Origin: Cunninghamia lanceolata
Taxonomy: Eukaryota; Streptophyta; Pinopsida; Cupressales; Cupressaceae
Reading direction: 5' to 3'
DNA: 64,000 nucleotides
NCBI GenBank assembly: GCA_027924645.1
Contig: BSBN01000781.1
Coordinates: forward strand, 3,286,001 to 3,350,000
Under the pieces are notes generated by a model, which was not told where the DNA came from, ran no database searches, and saw only the letters and a program-made list of their open reading frames with translations. Position numbers and translations under genes: made by a program. Shown here one piece after another: positions 34,093-46,223 of this stretch. How positions within the stretch are numbered: the first letter of the stretch is position 1; every line of letters starts with the position of its first letter.

Positions 34093-34634
34093 ACAAGGGT
34101 TCTTCATAATTTCACAATAATATTTATATATATATACATATATAAAGAAAGATAAGCATATTTAATTCAATGATTCATGCATCGAATAACCATGCATATA
34201 AAAAATTTGCAAGTAAAAATAATACCATGAAGAACATCAAACAGATAGTCAGCAATGCAAAGCAATACGATTTCTAAGTGAGTGTGTGATAGGGCACCAA
34301 ATAAAATCCATCCAATTGTTGGCAAATGGCTAGGTCTCCTCTACCTGAAACATGTTCTTGCCTTCAATAATACATGCAGCCAATCCCACTCATTTTCCAT
34401 GATCAATAGGTTAGTTCCATAAAAACATAGCCGAAGCGAACATAAAATAATCGAATCACAAGTTCAAAAGTGTATCACCATTATGTTTTATCTAAAATCA
34501 AGCATTAAGTAGAATTCAATGGTTTTCCATGAATTAAATGTAAATGAAATCAACCTAAAAATTTCAAGACATGACACTAGCCTTAACATAACATGTCATA
34601 AGAATATCCATTATTGAACTATCAAGTAGGGAAG

Positions 34635-34649
34635 TTAGAGAGATATTTT
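34635..34649. repeat. Target-site duplication of J, left copy
   Basis: TTAGAGAGATATTTT, identical over 15 bases to 36621-36635 on the far side of element J. Confidence 0.85.
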
Positions 34650-36620
34650 GTTTTTGATTATGGTAAGCTACATAACAAGGGTGCAGATCCCTTTACAAAA
34701 TAGCCCTGAGGTCAAGCAAAGGCCTCATAGAGGCCAGAAACAGAGCTTAAACAACAGACGGACAGCAAAGCCCAACAGGCTAAGCAACAAGAAGGTAATA
34801 AGGCTGCTAGGAAAAACAACCTAAACAATTGTAGAACCAGACCTATCAGGTCAAACACCCTTGGCATGAGTGCGGTTCAATGAAACATGCTTGGGAAGAC
34901 CACACTTCCTCCTTTGGACAATAGTCCAAAAAACATCATCTCCATCCATAGAAAGAGGAGAAGGAGGAGAAACTCTCTCTGAATCCTCGGAGGGGGTTGG
35001 AGGTTGGGGCTCAATAACACTAGCCCCAACAACAACCTATGTACCCATAGTATCAATTTGAGACACAACAGCCATTGAGATCTCAGCAACAGACCTGGTA
35101 GCAATAGCAATAGTAGGGGAGGTCCCTGCAGCAGATCTAGAAACAACATCAATAGAAGGGGAGGTCCCTGTAGCACACCCAACAATACCAACAATATGGG
35201 AGGACCCTGACAACAGAGCAACAACCCCAACAGAAGACATTGCCCCAATAGTAGTATTAACAGAAATAATCTTAGATGTCTCAGTAGCAGTCCTAGTTGT
35301 AGAACCACTAGCAGCAGCCACAACCGCAAACTCAGGAACCACCGCAATATCATGAGCAAACCCATCATCATCAGAGGAAGGATTAGCCACCTCTAACCCA
35401 ATAATATCCTCAGCAGCATCAACTGTAAGATGTTCAGGTGAAGCATTCTTCCACTAGGAGGAAGTACAAGGGATCTTTGAGCGAGGGAACCTAGAAGCCA
35501 GATGACCCGTAGTGAAGCACCTACGACACCTGAAGGGAATACCTTCATAGTCCAAAATCTATCTCCAAGAACAATCAACAACCTGCAGCACAATCTCTAT
35601 AGGGAGAGGCTTAGAGAGATCCAAATCCACAAGAACATGAGCATAAGTAGTATGAGAGAACATGGAAGTCACTTCATCCACCATAATAAAAGAACCCAAA
35701 GAATTACCAATACCCTCATAACAAGATTTGCACCAAAGATGTAATGGAAGATTCAGGAGACGAATCCAAATAGGCATTCTATTGAAAGACTCAGTCAATA
35801 GGTTAAAGGAAGGAACCCAAGGCTTGAGAAGGAGGGCATGTTGGCCCCAAAACCAAGCATGAGAATCTAGAATGACATTCCGATCAGAAATTGAATAAAA
35901 AACTATTACAAAGAAACCCTTTGCACAAGGGTAAATTTCTATTTTCCCTTCTATGATAGGGCGTCAATACTCTGAAATCTAGAGGTTCAAATCACCCATC
36001 CGAGGCCACCAACAGTTGAATCTACAAATCAAACCCTTCTTAGAGAAATAGTCCACATTTTTTAAAACCTCATCCCCTAGGACCACTACAGGGAGAGGCA
36101 AGTCTGACTGGGAGATAAATCTCCTAGCAACTAGAGTAGCAGCAACCTTAGCAGACTCCTCATGCCTTCGAGGAGAACCACTACTAACAATCTTTGCATA
36201 AGAGGCAGCAACAACAACAGCATCCCCAGGCACAGATGGTGTGGCCACAACAACAACACCCTCAAGTCAATCACTAGCAACTGAGCCAGCAGACACAAAC
36301 GGCACACCAATAGCCATAGACACTCCAACAATAAACATAACCCCTACTTTTAAAGCAGCAGATGAAACTAGTAAAGCATCAGCCGCAGACACGGATGGCA
36401 CTCCAACGGAAACAATTATAGACAAACCCTGCAAGCCCCCACCGTATCAGTGACACCCACAGGCATTACACCAGCAGCTAAGCACCCACACGACGCACCA
36501 ATAGTCGTAGCCGCACCAACAGCAAAAGAAAACCCTGCACTTAACCCAGCAACAAACGAATCATGTGAACCAAGAGCATGGGTGAGAAGAGAAGCGGGAG
36601 AGCCCATTTCAAAATTCTTT
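34650..36620 (-). mobile_element. Element J: ORF1-only LINE-like insertion
   Basis: A 1.97 kb insertion bounded by a perfect 15-base direct repeat, the length range of LINE target duplications. Its minus strand starts just before an ORF1 and ends with about 200 bases of non-coding tail finishing CATAATCAAAAAC. There is no endonuclease or RT between ORF1 and the tail. Two readings are possible: an internally deleted LINE that was copied in this form, or a LINE that lost ORF2 after insertion. The J family differs from LINE G, since the ORF1 zinc-knuckle regions are unlike each other. Confidence 0.75.
34851..36607 (-). pseudogene. LINE ORF1 (DUF4283 and zinc-knuckle type), element J
   Basis: The start is an ATG at 36605-36607 (MGSPASLLTHALGSHDSF). 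A low-complexity Ala/Val/Gly-rich region follows, with a frame change near 36450. The conserved core reads DLPLPVVVLGDEVLKNVDYF, RFNCWWPRMGDLNLW, later RMPIWIRLLNLPLHLW, IGNSLGSFIMVDEV and YAHVLVDLDLSKPLP, the pattern of plant L1-type ORF1 RNA-binding proteins. A zinc knuckle begins FRCRRCFTTGHLASRFP, where the last Cys is Phe. The C-terminal third is again Ala/Val/Ser-rich, closing with DDVFWTIVQRRKCGLPKHVS and a stop at 34851. A few stops and shifts mark it as a pseudogene. Open frames on the opposite strand are shadows. Confidence 0.8.
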
Positions 36621-36635
36621 TTAGAGAGATATTTT
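36621..36635. repeat. Target-site duplication of J, right copy
   Basis: TTAGAGAGATATTTT, the partner of 34635-34649. Confidence 0.85.
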
Positions 36636-37049
36636 ATTTTCCACTCCAATATCTCACATTTCTTTGTAGATTTATTTCAATTTGTGTTGCGTAATATTCA
36701 TATTAATAAAATATTGATATTTATATGATTATTTATGTTTATTAATTATAATATTATAATTACAATGAAGAAAAATTAAATATGAATATTACACAATATA
36801 ATATATTACTATTTAGATTATTAAAAATATATTAATATTTAAGACTTATACACAAATATATATCAATATTTCATTTTACTATAATATAACATAAATATAA
36901 ATATATTATAATGATAATTCCATTTGTTTGTATAATCAATAATTTAATATAAATATTATTATGAATTATATTATTCTATTGATCTATTTAAAATAAGTAT
37001 TTTATAATTAATATATACAAATATATTAATATTTAAATGAGTATAATGC
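36636..37049. other. Very AT-rich spacer
   Basis: Nearly pure AT sequence with AATATTAATATAT-like runs and no gene. It separates element J from the 3' end of LINE G. Confidence 0.6.
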
Positions 37050-37260
37050 TTTTTTTTGGATTGAAGATAGTCTATTCATATTGCCAAAATTTATATATGT
37101 GCCTTTACAATTGATGTGGCCAAGATGGCCACCAATCCCAAATTACAGTCTAAGAGACAGTAAACATAATTAGATTTTACAAAATTCATAATATGAAATA
37201 TGCCTATTCAAAAAGGAAATATATTCTAATAATCACAGAGTTATAAGTAAGACTTTGGTG
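37050..37260 (-). other. 3' untranslated region and A tail of LINE G
   Basis: On the minus strand about 200 bases follow the ORF2 end and finish CTTCAATCC and eight A residues. This short A tail is the landmark for the 3' end of the LINE. Confidence 0.65.
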
Positions 37261-40200
37261 CTATTCTTTTGGTACTGGTTCATCACATATGTTACCACTT
37301 TCCAAGATATTAAAATCTAGTTCAAGAGCAACATGTCCCACCCCCATGTTGTCCATATATATCTTCCCTTCATCGATAGCAATGGAAATATAAGACAGTC
37401 TAAATGCTTCTTGAGGCTGCACCTCCTGAGTATTGACCAAATTACCTGATTCGAACAGATGCAACTTTTTAAACTGAAATAACAATTCTTCCAGCCTAGC
37501 TTCAAAAGATTTTTTGGCTCTGTCAATGTCGAGATTATTCATTCTAGAAAGAGATGGCTCAAAGACATGTGATGAGGATAATCCTTTATCTACCCCCAAG
37601 GACAGATTAGCCAACTGGTCTTCCACTGATATAGCCATCTGCAAGTAAATGTCAAAGTGTGTGAGTCTATAATTAGACCCAACAAGAGTTCTAGGCTTAT
37701 CCTAAAATTGGTCCTCATTCCTCTTTTTCCACAGTATCCAAAAAATTTCAGATGTTAAAACTAACCAAAAAACTTTGTGCTTAGCTTTAAGACTAGGTAA
37801 ATGACCAACTATAACCCCTTTACATTTAGAATCCAGTAAGGACCAACTGGGAAGACTGTAAAGAAACATATTCCAAACTTGATAAGAAAATGGACAGTTA
37901 AGAAAGATATGATCACAATATTCATTGACATTACAAAGCCTACAAAGAACTTTATTAAAACCTATTGGCAATTTCTTCAATCCTAGAAGCCATCTAAAAC
38001 AAACTTTTTTAGGTTCCAAATACTTAGACCAAAATGACAAGAAATGGACCCTAAAGTCATGAATACTAAGATCACAGCCCCATGCCTTAGCACAATGTTT
38101 AAAGATCTCATCAAAGTCACAAAGTATTTTATAAATTCTCTTAGCATCACAACCTGTTAAGGTGCCTCCATCCTTCCACCTAAGCTTGTTCACCCATTCC
38201 TAAACACACAAGAAACTTGGTTGGGCAGGAATGACTGAGCAAGTAGCCACAAGCATAGAATAAGTTCTCTTCTAAGAATCTTTCAACCCAAAATCTTCTT
38301 TCAACTTATCCCAACTTTTCATGCCAGAGGAACAAAATAAATCTTCAAAAGAGACCAGTCCCAAATTATGCCACTTACACCCAGAACAACCTTGGATAAC
38401 AGCCAAGGGCTTCTCCTTATAGTTTAGAGACCACCAAATGGAATTATGCCAACTCCATTGTACCAAAGCTTTATCACTAACAGGATCAACAACTAGGTGT
38501 CTACAATATTCCCAAGCTTTCCAAATAGAATTAAACACTACTGATCCAAAAGGCTTCACTATGAAGTTCCCAAACAAAATGTCAAGAGGATGCAAGTTTT
38601 TCCAGCTCGGGGCAGCTTTAGGAAAGGCTAGTTTAATAGTGTTTCTCATGAGGACTTTCCAAGGTTCAGAGCCCTCCAAGGAGTTTATAATCCATTTTGC
38701 CACTAAAACAATCCCATGTATCTTCAAGTCTTTCAAACCTAACCCACCATGCTCTCTGCTAGAGCAGCACCAATTCCACTTTACTTGATGTTTCTTACTA
38801 TGCTCTTTACTGTCTGACCACAATTTTATTTGATTTCTTTTTGAATGCTTTAAATTTGTAGATTAGAGAAGAGCCACATTGATTCATAGTACATAGTATA
38901 TTCTGAAAGTATTTTTTAACAGACTTGAAATCTACTAGCAAGAGATAGAGCCTACCTATTCCAGCTTTTAAGTTTTACCTCTATTTTAGTGAAGAGCCAA
39001 CTCCACATCTACTTGAGGGAGAGATCAAGAGCAAAGGGAATCCTAAGAAATCTGATAATCTTTTTAGGGCCACCACTCCAAGCCAAGTAGGAGGGGAATC
39101 AGTCCAACCAATCAGACATGATTTATTCAATGAAATATTTTCTCCTGAGGTTGAGCAAAAGATCTTCAATATGAGCTTAAGGTTATCTAGGTTTTCTCTT
39201 TCCAGAACAGGATACAAGGCAGTGTCATCAGCAAATTGCATATTGAGCAAGGAGTTACTGTCTGGAAGTCTGATACCCTCAACCCTCCCTGGAATATTAT
39301 CCATTCTCAACAAGTAAAACAAAGCTTCAGAAGTAATTACAAATAGGGCTGGAGCCAATGGACACCCCTGTATGATGGATCTCCCCATCAAGAATGGAGA
39401 GGAAAGATCACCATTGACTTCAACCTGGGTTGAAGCATCTTTGAACATTTCTACCATTGATAAAAATTCCTTAGGAAATCCCAATGCTTTAAGAATGCAG
39501 ATTATGAAAGACCACTTTACCCTGTCATAATCTTTTTCAAAATCTAGGAGTAAGATCCCTACATTCTTCCCTGATTCCTTGGCCCAATGTGTGGCTTCCC
39601 AGCTTGTAATTAGATTTTCTAATATGTAGCTACCTTTGATAAAGCCAATTTGAGTTGGATTGATTATTGCAGGTAGGATATCAACTAATATTCTTGCCAA
39701 CACTTTGGCAATAATCTTATAAGAAACATTAAGCAAGGTTATTGGCCTCCAGTTCCTCAAATTAGATTTGTCACCCCCTTTGGGTAAGAGCTTAATTACT
39801 CCTCTGTTGATATCCTTACCCAAAGACCCTTTACAAATAGCCTCCAAATACACCTTAAACAAATCACTAACAACCCAATCTATGTTAGCTTTGTAGAACT
39901 CTATTGGTAACCCATCAATTCTAGGTGACTTACTATCACTCATGGAAAGAATAGCATTTTTAATCTCTTCTTTGGATAAGCCTTGTTTTAGCTTCTCTGC
40001 CATCTCCACATCAATTTTCCTAGGACAAATTAAGGAGTATAATTTCTAAGCCTCTGCACATGCAGCATTGTTATCTTTAGCTTGGAAGAGATTCTCATAG
40101 AAATTTTAAAGAGAAGTTTAATATCCTCCAAATTTGTATAGTTAGTGCTATCTTCCACAATAGCCTCAATGTGTTCTTGCCTAAAATTGTCCTTCAAGAG

Positions 40201-40762
40201 ATTAAAAAAGTATTTAGAGCTTTTATCCCCTCCTTGAATCCATTTCAACTTAGCCCTATATTTTGCTCTTTGGGCTCTTAAAGTTTCAAATTTCCTGAGC
40301 TTATGTTTAGTAGCATTCATTACTGAGTTTAACTCATCATCAAAGGGGGACTCTTGTAGCTTCAGTTCATAATTAAAGTAAGTCCTCTGGAGATCCCTCT
40401 CCTCTTTCCTCCTATCCATAGCAGCTTTCTTCCCACATATTTGGAAGATCTCTTGATAGGCCTTAAGGAGATTGGTCCAATAACTGATGGGATTGTCCTT
40501 GTCATACATTGCTTTCATGATAGCTCTAACTAAGAAAATGCCTTACCTACAATATTCATTTTCAAGCAACCTGATATTAAGTTTAAAAGGCCTCCCAACC
40601 TTAGTTTTGGAGCCAAAATTATGCCCAATAAGTGATATATCTACACATATCAGGTGGTGATCAGAAAGGGAGCTTGGCATGACCTTGACCACATTATCTC
40701 CATTTGGGTTCTTAAATTGAAAAAAGTCTTTGTTAACATACATTCTATCAAGCCTATAGTAA
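37261..40762 (-). pseudogene. LINE G ORF2: endonuclease end, RT and zinc-finger region
   Basis: Reading leftwards: the end of the endonuclease domain (VMPSSLSDHHLICVDISLIG, with the catalytic SDH), a linker with RAKLKWIQGGDKSSKYFFNL, and RT from about 40009. RT shows ILSMSDSKSPRIDGLPIEFY, LLPKGGDKSNLRNWRPITLL, QIGFIKGSYILENLITSWEA, QGCPLAPALFVITSEALFYL and the catalytic LLNMQFADDTALYPV. Further on, KWNWCCSSREHGGLGLKDLK and the zf-RVT motif CRLCNVNEYCDHIFLNCPFS are seen near 37890, and the frame closes by 37261. The active-site FADD is intact, but stops and shifts divide the frame into at least six pieces. Confidence 0.9.
40758..40762. repeat. Target duplication AGTAA of B2, left
   Basis: AGTAA directly precedes the LTR start at 40763 and is repeated at 54611-54615 after the other LTR. 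Confidence 0.9.
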
Positions 40763-42009
40763 TGTTTAGGGTAAAATTGGATTTTGTTAATCTTTTGTTG
40801 TTTAGATGTTAAAACCCTACTTTCAACTAAACATTGAAGGATCTAGGGTCAAGTCGCGAGCACTATCATACCCTAGGTCACTTGTAGATGTAGGGAAACT
40901 TGGATTAGGGAATTAATTATCAATTTTTCCTTCTCTTATGTCCAATTAACCATTAAAATCCTAATTATGCAAATATGAAAACAAATTGACGAATAACAGA
41001 AAAAGCTCTTGCGGACGGGAGTAAAATAACAAATCATAGAATACCTATTTTTGGGGTTCTGAGGCGGAACAGTCAAGGACTAAGGTGCGGGTGCCCAAGT
41101 CCAAGGTACCTTCTTTTTTAGGGAATCTGGACATCCTTCTGACACTGATTAGCCTTGTAACTTCTGTTTCTCAAGATCTATCTGCGAAGGACACTATTGC
41201 GAGCGCCCTAGTCCTGGAAGTGCTTCTGTGTCTGACTTTTCTTCAGATCCCTAATCCCTGATGCCTGCTAAGCCTTCTTGCAACTCCACATTTTCCAAAT
41301 GCGACACCTGTAACCTGCAATCACAAGACTTGGTTTGGGGGTTGTGGTAGTTAGAGGCTTGCCTCAGTCAAGCCCCAGAGGACACTTAAGTCTTCGAACA
41401 TCGTTGTCAAACAAAGAGTGTGTGCCCTTGTGAGGGAGAGGCAAAAACCAAAGGAATCAATGATAAAAACATAATATTATGTCACCTTGTAGTGAAGCTC
41501 TCATGGAGGAAGATGCTCTTCATGCCATGAGGAAATTGATGCTCAAATATGTAGATATCAACACACAAAACACACAAGTCTGCTCTTGCAACACAATAGA
41601 AAGCCTTGAATCACCTTGAGAACATAATAGCTTGCCAATAATCATCTAGTTTACAAATGAATGCTTACACATACTTATATATGCACCTACGAGCATTACC
41701 GCCAAGATTTTAAAAATCAAACTTTACTGTGTCGGCAAGAGAACCAACTAACGATCATAAATTGACACCCAGAAATTAGGGCTGCCCCAAAATAGGGCAG
41801 GACTAGGATGCGGGCGCCCACGTCCTCCCCCCTATTTTGGGCAGGGTATAATTCAAGGGGTCCACCTAGGTCTAATTTGCCATGGAACCTAGGTCTCATT
41901 CCATCGGGATGCTAAAATATAAACTTAAATGTCCTAAATGTACTCTAAAGACCTAGGAGCTAAACCTTATGAGTGAAAAGCCCCCAAGGGGACATTTTCT
42001 AACATTACA
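40763..42009 (-). repeat. 3' LTR of element B2
   Basis: From TGTTTAGGGTAAAATTGG to AACATTACA. It matches 53379-54610 and 10333-11562. No supported gene inside. Confidence 0.92.
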
Positions 42010-42026
42010 TTTAGCCCCCACTTTAA
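42010..42026 (-). other. Polypurine tract of B2
   Basis: The minus strand reads AAAGTGGGGGCTAAA directly before the LTR (which starts TGTAATGTT on that strand), the expected plus-strand primer site of an LTR element. Confidence 0.75.
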
Positions 42027-42059
42027 TGTATGTATAAACGCGAGGCCAATACATGCATT

Positions 42060-42850
42060 AAAGTAAGGTCACAAACACAACAAACACATCAAGCATGGAA
42101 AAGACATGCCAATCACATAGAAGATAGTAACAGGCATGCAAAACATAGAGAAGACAGTTACAATCATGCAGAACATGGAGAAGACAGTTAATGCATAGAA
42201 GACACATTAATGCATGGAAGACAGAAATGATATCTTTTCTTTTCTTTTTATCATATATATGAAATGCAAATGCAAATACTGGAAAGTAAACAAAACTCCC
42301 ATAATACAGGATGCACTACCTTAAGGTGCAGGTCTCTGTATATATGGGGCAACACACACGCAAGACATGCAAAACCTCCCAAAAATGTAGGAAGCACTAC
42401 CCGAGGGCGTTGGTCTCTGCATATGGGCAACAAACACACCACACAAAACAAGCATGCCAAAACACACACACTTTGAAGACATAGAGAAAACATGGGAGAC
42501 AAGGGATGGAGTGTACCTATTTCTAGGTCCAACACTATCTCAGGCACATTACAAGTACACACCAACAATTGTGCTTTGCCACAACAATTGCCGAAGACAC
42601 GCTTAAGGGTTGAGTTAGTCATAGAACCGCTCCCTGGCTCCGCAGGAGACTTTTGAAAATGACAGGATGATGCAACTTCTCTGAGAAATACACCATCCCC
42701 ACCTCTGCAGAGAGATTAGAATAAAAAGGATATACGCACTATCCCACCTCCACAGAGGGTTTACATGATTGATTGATTTGATTGCAAACAAACTCAGGAT
42801 GCATGATGCACTACCTTGGGGCGCAAGTCTTTGCATCTGAGGTCAAACAC
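42060..42850 (-). repeat. 3' untranslated repeats of B2
   Basis: At 42070-42230 a 25-35 base unit recurs four or five times (ATGCA..ACATGGAGAAGACAGTTA and variants). At about 42309, 42389 and 42797 a longer unit recurs: ATGCACTACC, a short GC-rich step, GGTCTCTGCAT, then GGG and CAA. Element B1 has a drifted copy near 3100. Cys-rich open frames on the minus strand here (for example 42251-42622) follow the repeats and are not supported as proteins. From 42850 to 43763 I see only untranslated sequence alignable to 3120-4110 of B1. Confidence 0.6.
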
Positions 42851-43763
42851 ATTGCTAACATCTATAACAGACAACTTACCTTATATATGTCCCCACCTTA
42901 ATGTGGTTGATATCAGTTATTGATATCAAGCATGTTAAGGTAGGAAGAAAACATACAAGGGAACACCAACTTTTGCAAAGCCCATGCCCCCCAATGACAT
43001 GTACTTTACGATCACCAAATGTTCCCACAAACACATGCCTGCAAGAAACATGTTAGTGTCTACGAAATCATGATAAACAACAACATCAATGCATATGATT
43101 AACCACACAAAGAGCCAAGGTTATACAATGAATTCAGAGTTAGAGGATAACCATGGGCTATATCACGAAGCTCTCTGAATCAAGTACCGCCAAGGCTAGA
43201 TTCAAAGGCAAACAAAGATGCATGGAGCAACAGTATTGTTAAGGTTTGTAAATGTGATAGAAACATCATAAAATTCACTACACAGAAAGCATGAGTGCTT
43301 CCACTAGCCAAGCATCGGATAAGATATACAATCCCATCATCATATTAGGAACTAAGTCCAATTTTTGATTGCTCTTGAAAGGGACACTAGGTCCGCATCA
43401 GTATAAATGTTTGTCGTCATCCGCCCGCTAGGTGGAAACACTAGAGGAAGGGAAACAATAAATATGAGAGGAGAAACAAGTGTCTTAGGGACAGTCATGT
43501 AGGAGGGTGCCCCGAAGTCACCAACCATGACGCTATGTCCGTAAGACACAACACACAACAATGAAATCAGAGAGAGGCAATATAGAAGAATGATGATACA
43601 AATAGAAGGTCACAATAGAGGCAATATCCTAGTATCTCAAACCTTACGAGAGAATCCGAGGTCATGCCAGGAGGCCTAAACAAGACATAACACATCACAA
43701 GGGAAGCACATCATGAAAGAGATAAAGGGTTGGAGCTACTTACCTGTAGGGCCCCTACCGGGC

Positions 43764-44605
43764 TAGAAGTTGTCTATGAGCAAATCATCATCATCATCTT
43801 CCCACTCCCTAATGTTGGAGGATAGTGGAACATATGGTACCATAGCCAAATTCATATCTTGTTCATCATGTTGTTCATTGTTAGGATCATCTTTGTTTGG
43901 TTGAATGTTGGGATCAATGTATTATTGATGAGAGGCAAGGTTTATAGTGTATTCTTGTCTTCTTTTTCTTCTTTCTCTTTCTTTTCTGTTTCGTTTTGTT
44001 TTACCACTTATCTTTTGTAAGATAGGGCTATCCTCTTTCATAGGCTTGTGCAAATGAGAAGATGAAGCACTGGGATCAAACCTCATTTATCACGGTGGAA
44101 CACTTTGTTGTTGATAATGATTTCTTGATCCCTGTAAGGATTTCAGGGGAGGAACCTTAGCATAGGGACCTTGTCCTTTTGGTCTAAAACTCTCTTCACA
44201 TGCAGGTTGTTTATATTTTGTCATTTCTTGTGTAGGAGGACTAGGTACTTCAGTTTTATCCCAAAAGTAATTCAACTTGTAATGTTTTTGCTGAACCAAA
44301 CGTTTATACTTGTTTCCAGGGATGGTGATTATACGACCATCCAGAGGGAATTTTAGACAATGGTGTATTGTTGAAGGGATAGCTTTCATTTCTTTTAGCC
44401 AAGGATGTCCCAATTTAACGTGAAAGAGGTCAAAAATAGGGACAACATCAAACCATTGTTCGACATGTTTTCCAGATAATGTTACTAACAATGATATCTT
44501 ACCCAAAGGCTTGATAAAGGTTCCCTTATGTGTCTTAATCATCATGCTCGAGAGGTCATAAGAACCTTGCATTAGTTGATGTGAAAAGAGGAAATATTCA
44601 GTGGA
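43764..44605 (-). pseudogene. Element B2 protein: protease body and C-terminal tail
   Basis: The frame continues from 51732 once COP2 is removed (NVSTEYFLFSHQLMQGSYDL across the joint). It reads LLVTLSGKHVEQWFDVVPIF, HVKLGHPWLKEMKAIPSTIH and HCLKFPLDGRIITIPG, the pattern of aspartic proteases of plant gypsy elements (the x-G-x-P-W-L-x-x-x-x-A-x-P-S-T-x-H block, here HPWL). Two adjacent stops at VPP then occur where B1 has Arg-Gln (CGA CAA changed to TGA TAA). The polar tail DPNNEQHDEQDMNLAMVPYV and acidic WEDDDDDLLIDNF close it at 43764. It probably derives from a gypsy gag-pro polyprotein. Confidence 0.7.
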
Positions 44606-44610
44606 AACAT

Positions 44611-45900
44611 TGTTAGATCTAGGTCACACAGCTGAGAGGGGGGGTGAATCAGTTGTACAAAAACTTGCTTCTACTTTAAACACTTGATACTTATTTGTTA
44701 GTTGATAGCATATCAGTTAACCATTCATGAAAGCATAATGCATAAACATAGGAGCAGATAAGCACCAACACAATGGACACCAAGATTTTGACGTGGAAAC
44801 CCGGTTAAGGGAAAAACCATGGGGTGATTAACCCAAGGATTATTCTCTATTAGAAGAATAAGAAAAATGAATTGCACATGCCAATTAAGGCTCACTACCC
44901 GAGCACACTGCTCACAAAGAGGCACACTGCCTACAAGAGACACACTGTCTACAAAGTGATAAGAATCACAAAATTGAACTAGAGATTGACATCTTTACCA
45001 TGTCTGGATTAGTTCCATTTAAGCCTGAGATACTTCTGCTCTGCCCTTCGCTCTTTCGCTATACCACACTCATCTACTACCCAACACACTTTGAAATGAA
45101 CTCACAAACCTTTATTTATACAAGACATTGACTTAGGAACAATCATCTAAGTCAGCAATCAGCCATAAGGACATTCGCAAGATGATTAATACATCCGGTC
45201 GGCCACCACAAGAACATTCACAAGATGAACAACTCATTCGGTCGGCTAGTCTGAACAAGAACTTCATCCGGAAGAATATCTTCAATTTCGGGCTCTACCA
45301 CCAATGCGGACTGACAACATAACCTCAACATGATCCAAGAATCTTCACAAGCTTGCCTGATTGACCAGGTACATCTGCACTTCCTCTACTCACTGGAATC
45401 TCTTCTCCTCTTCATCTGGAACTTCAAGAACACAGTCTGTCGCCACTGTCATACTAAAGAAGGTGCTTTCGGACCTCCAAACTACGTACCAATCGAAATG
45501 AAACATCACAAAGACATCCCAAACAATTTGCCCAATCTGCAGAATAGGATAATGCACTTTCGGATCTCACCAGACCTTTTTGCAACACTCTGTCACTCCG
45601 GAGCATCTCTCGGAACCGGTTTTACTTGACCGATCACAACTTTTTCATATCTTCATGCGGACCTCTGAAATCTTAATTGGATCATCTCAAGACTCATATA
45701 TACAAACCCTTTAATCTGCATCCTTTGATCCTTAACCTATTGAGTACATTTGCCTTCTTCTTATCATTGTTCTTCACTATTCTTGATTGAGACTAATTTT
45801 CTCAATATCCTCAACACACTGCTCATCCAAACCTTCTTACCAATGCAATATGAGTATGTTGACATCAATGACAACACTGGTTAACCTCATACTTGCAACA
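44611..45900 (-). repeat. 3' LTR of COP2
   Basis: TGTTAGATCTAGG to ACTTGCAACA. A TATAAATA box on the minus strand lies near 45113-45120. Between about 44890 and 44960 the units GCTCACTACC, GCACACTGCTCACAAAGAG, GCACACTGCCTACAAGAG and ACACACTGTCTACAAAG repeat. An opposite-strand open frame at 45330-45629 recurs in the other LTR only because the LTRs are copies. Confidence 0.93.
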
Positions 45901-46160
45901 ATCTCCCCCTTTGTCATTGATGGCAACATATGATGTGAAAAACCATCAAGACAAGAACTTCTCTTTTTTGTCATAGCTCCCCCTATTAGCAACAACTCTT
46001 CACATGTCTTCTCTTCCTTTACTACTCCCCCTTTGATCATCAACCACTTGTTTTTCACATGTCTTCTCTCCCCCTTTGACATCAATGGCAAAGGGCTCAT
46101 ACTTGCACTTGTAACATATCAGAATCATACCAGCTGCTCCCCCTTAGTAGCAGCTCCCCA
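45901..46160 (-). other. Serial polypurine tracts of COP2
   Basis: CTCCCCCTTT or CTCCCCCTA (purine-rich on the minus strand) occurs at about 45903, 45977, 46025, 46067 and 46137. The first abuts the LTR and is the likely functional tract. The copy at 46067 is followed by GACATCAATGGCAAAGGGCT and ACTTGCA, which echoes the LTR end. Confidence 0.75.
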
Positions 46161-46223
46161 TCATCAATCTGGATCACAAAATATGACTGTGATATCCACC
46201 AGACTGATGCACATCAGTGCATT

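Noticed and set aside
34877..35371. 164-residue Leu-rich frame overlapping element J
   Set aside because: It is another frame of the repetitive Ala/Val-rich ORF1 tail; Leu richness comes from the frame, not from a membrane protein.
42251..42622. 123-residue Cys-rich open frame on the minus strand
   Set aside because: It lies in the repeated 3' untranslated region of B2, follows the short repeats, and has no counterpart in B1.
45330..45629. 99-residue plus-strand frame in the COP2 LTR, repeated at 51156
   Set aside because: Both are the same place in the two LTR copies and antisense to the element; the similarity comes from LTR duplication, not from coding.
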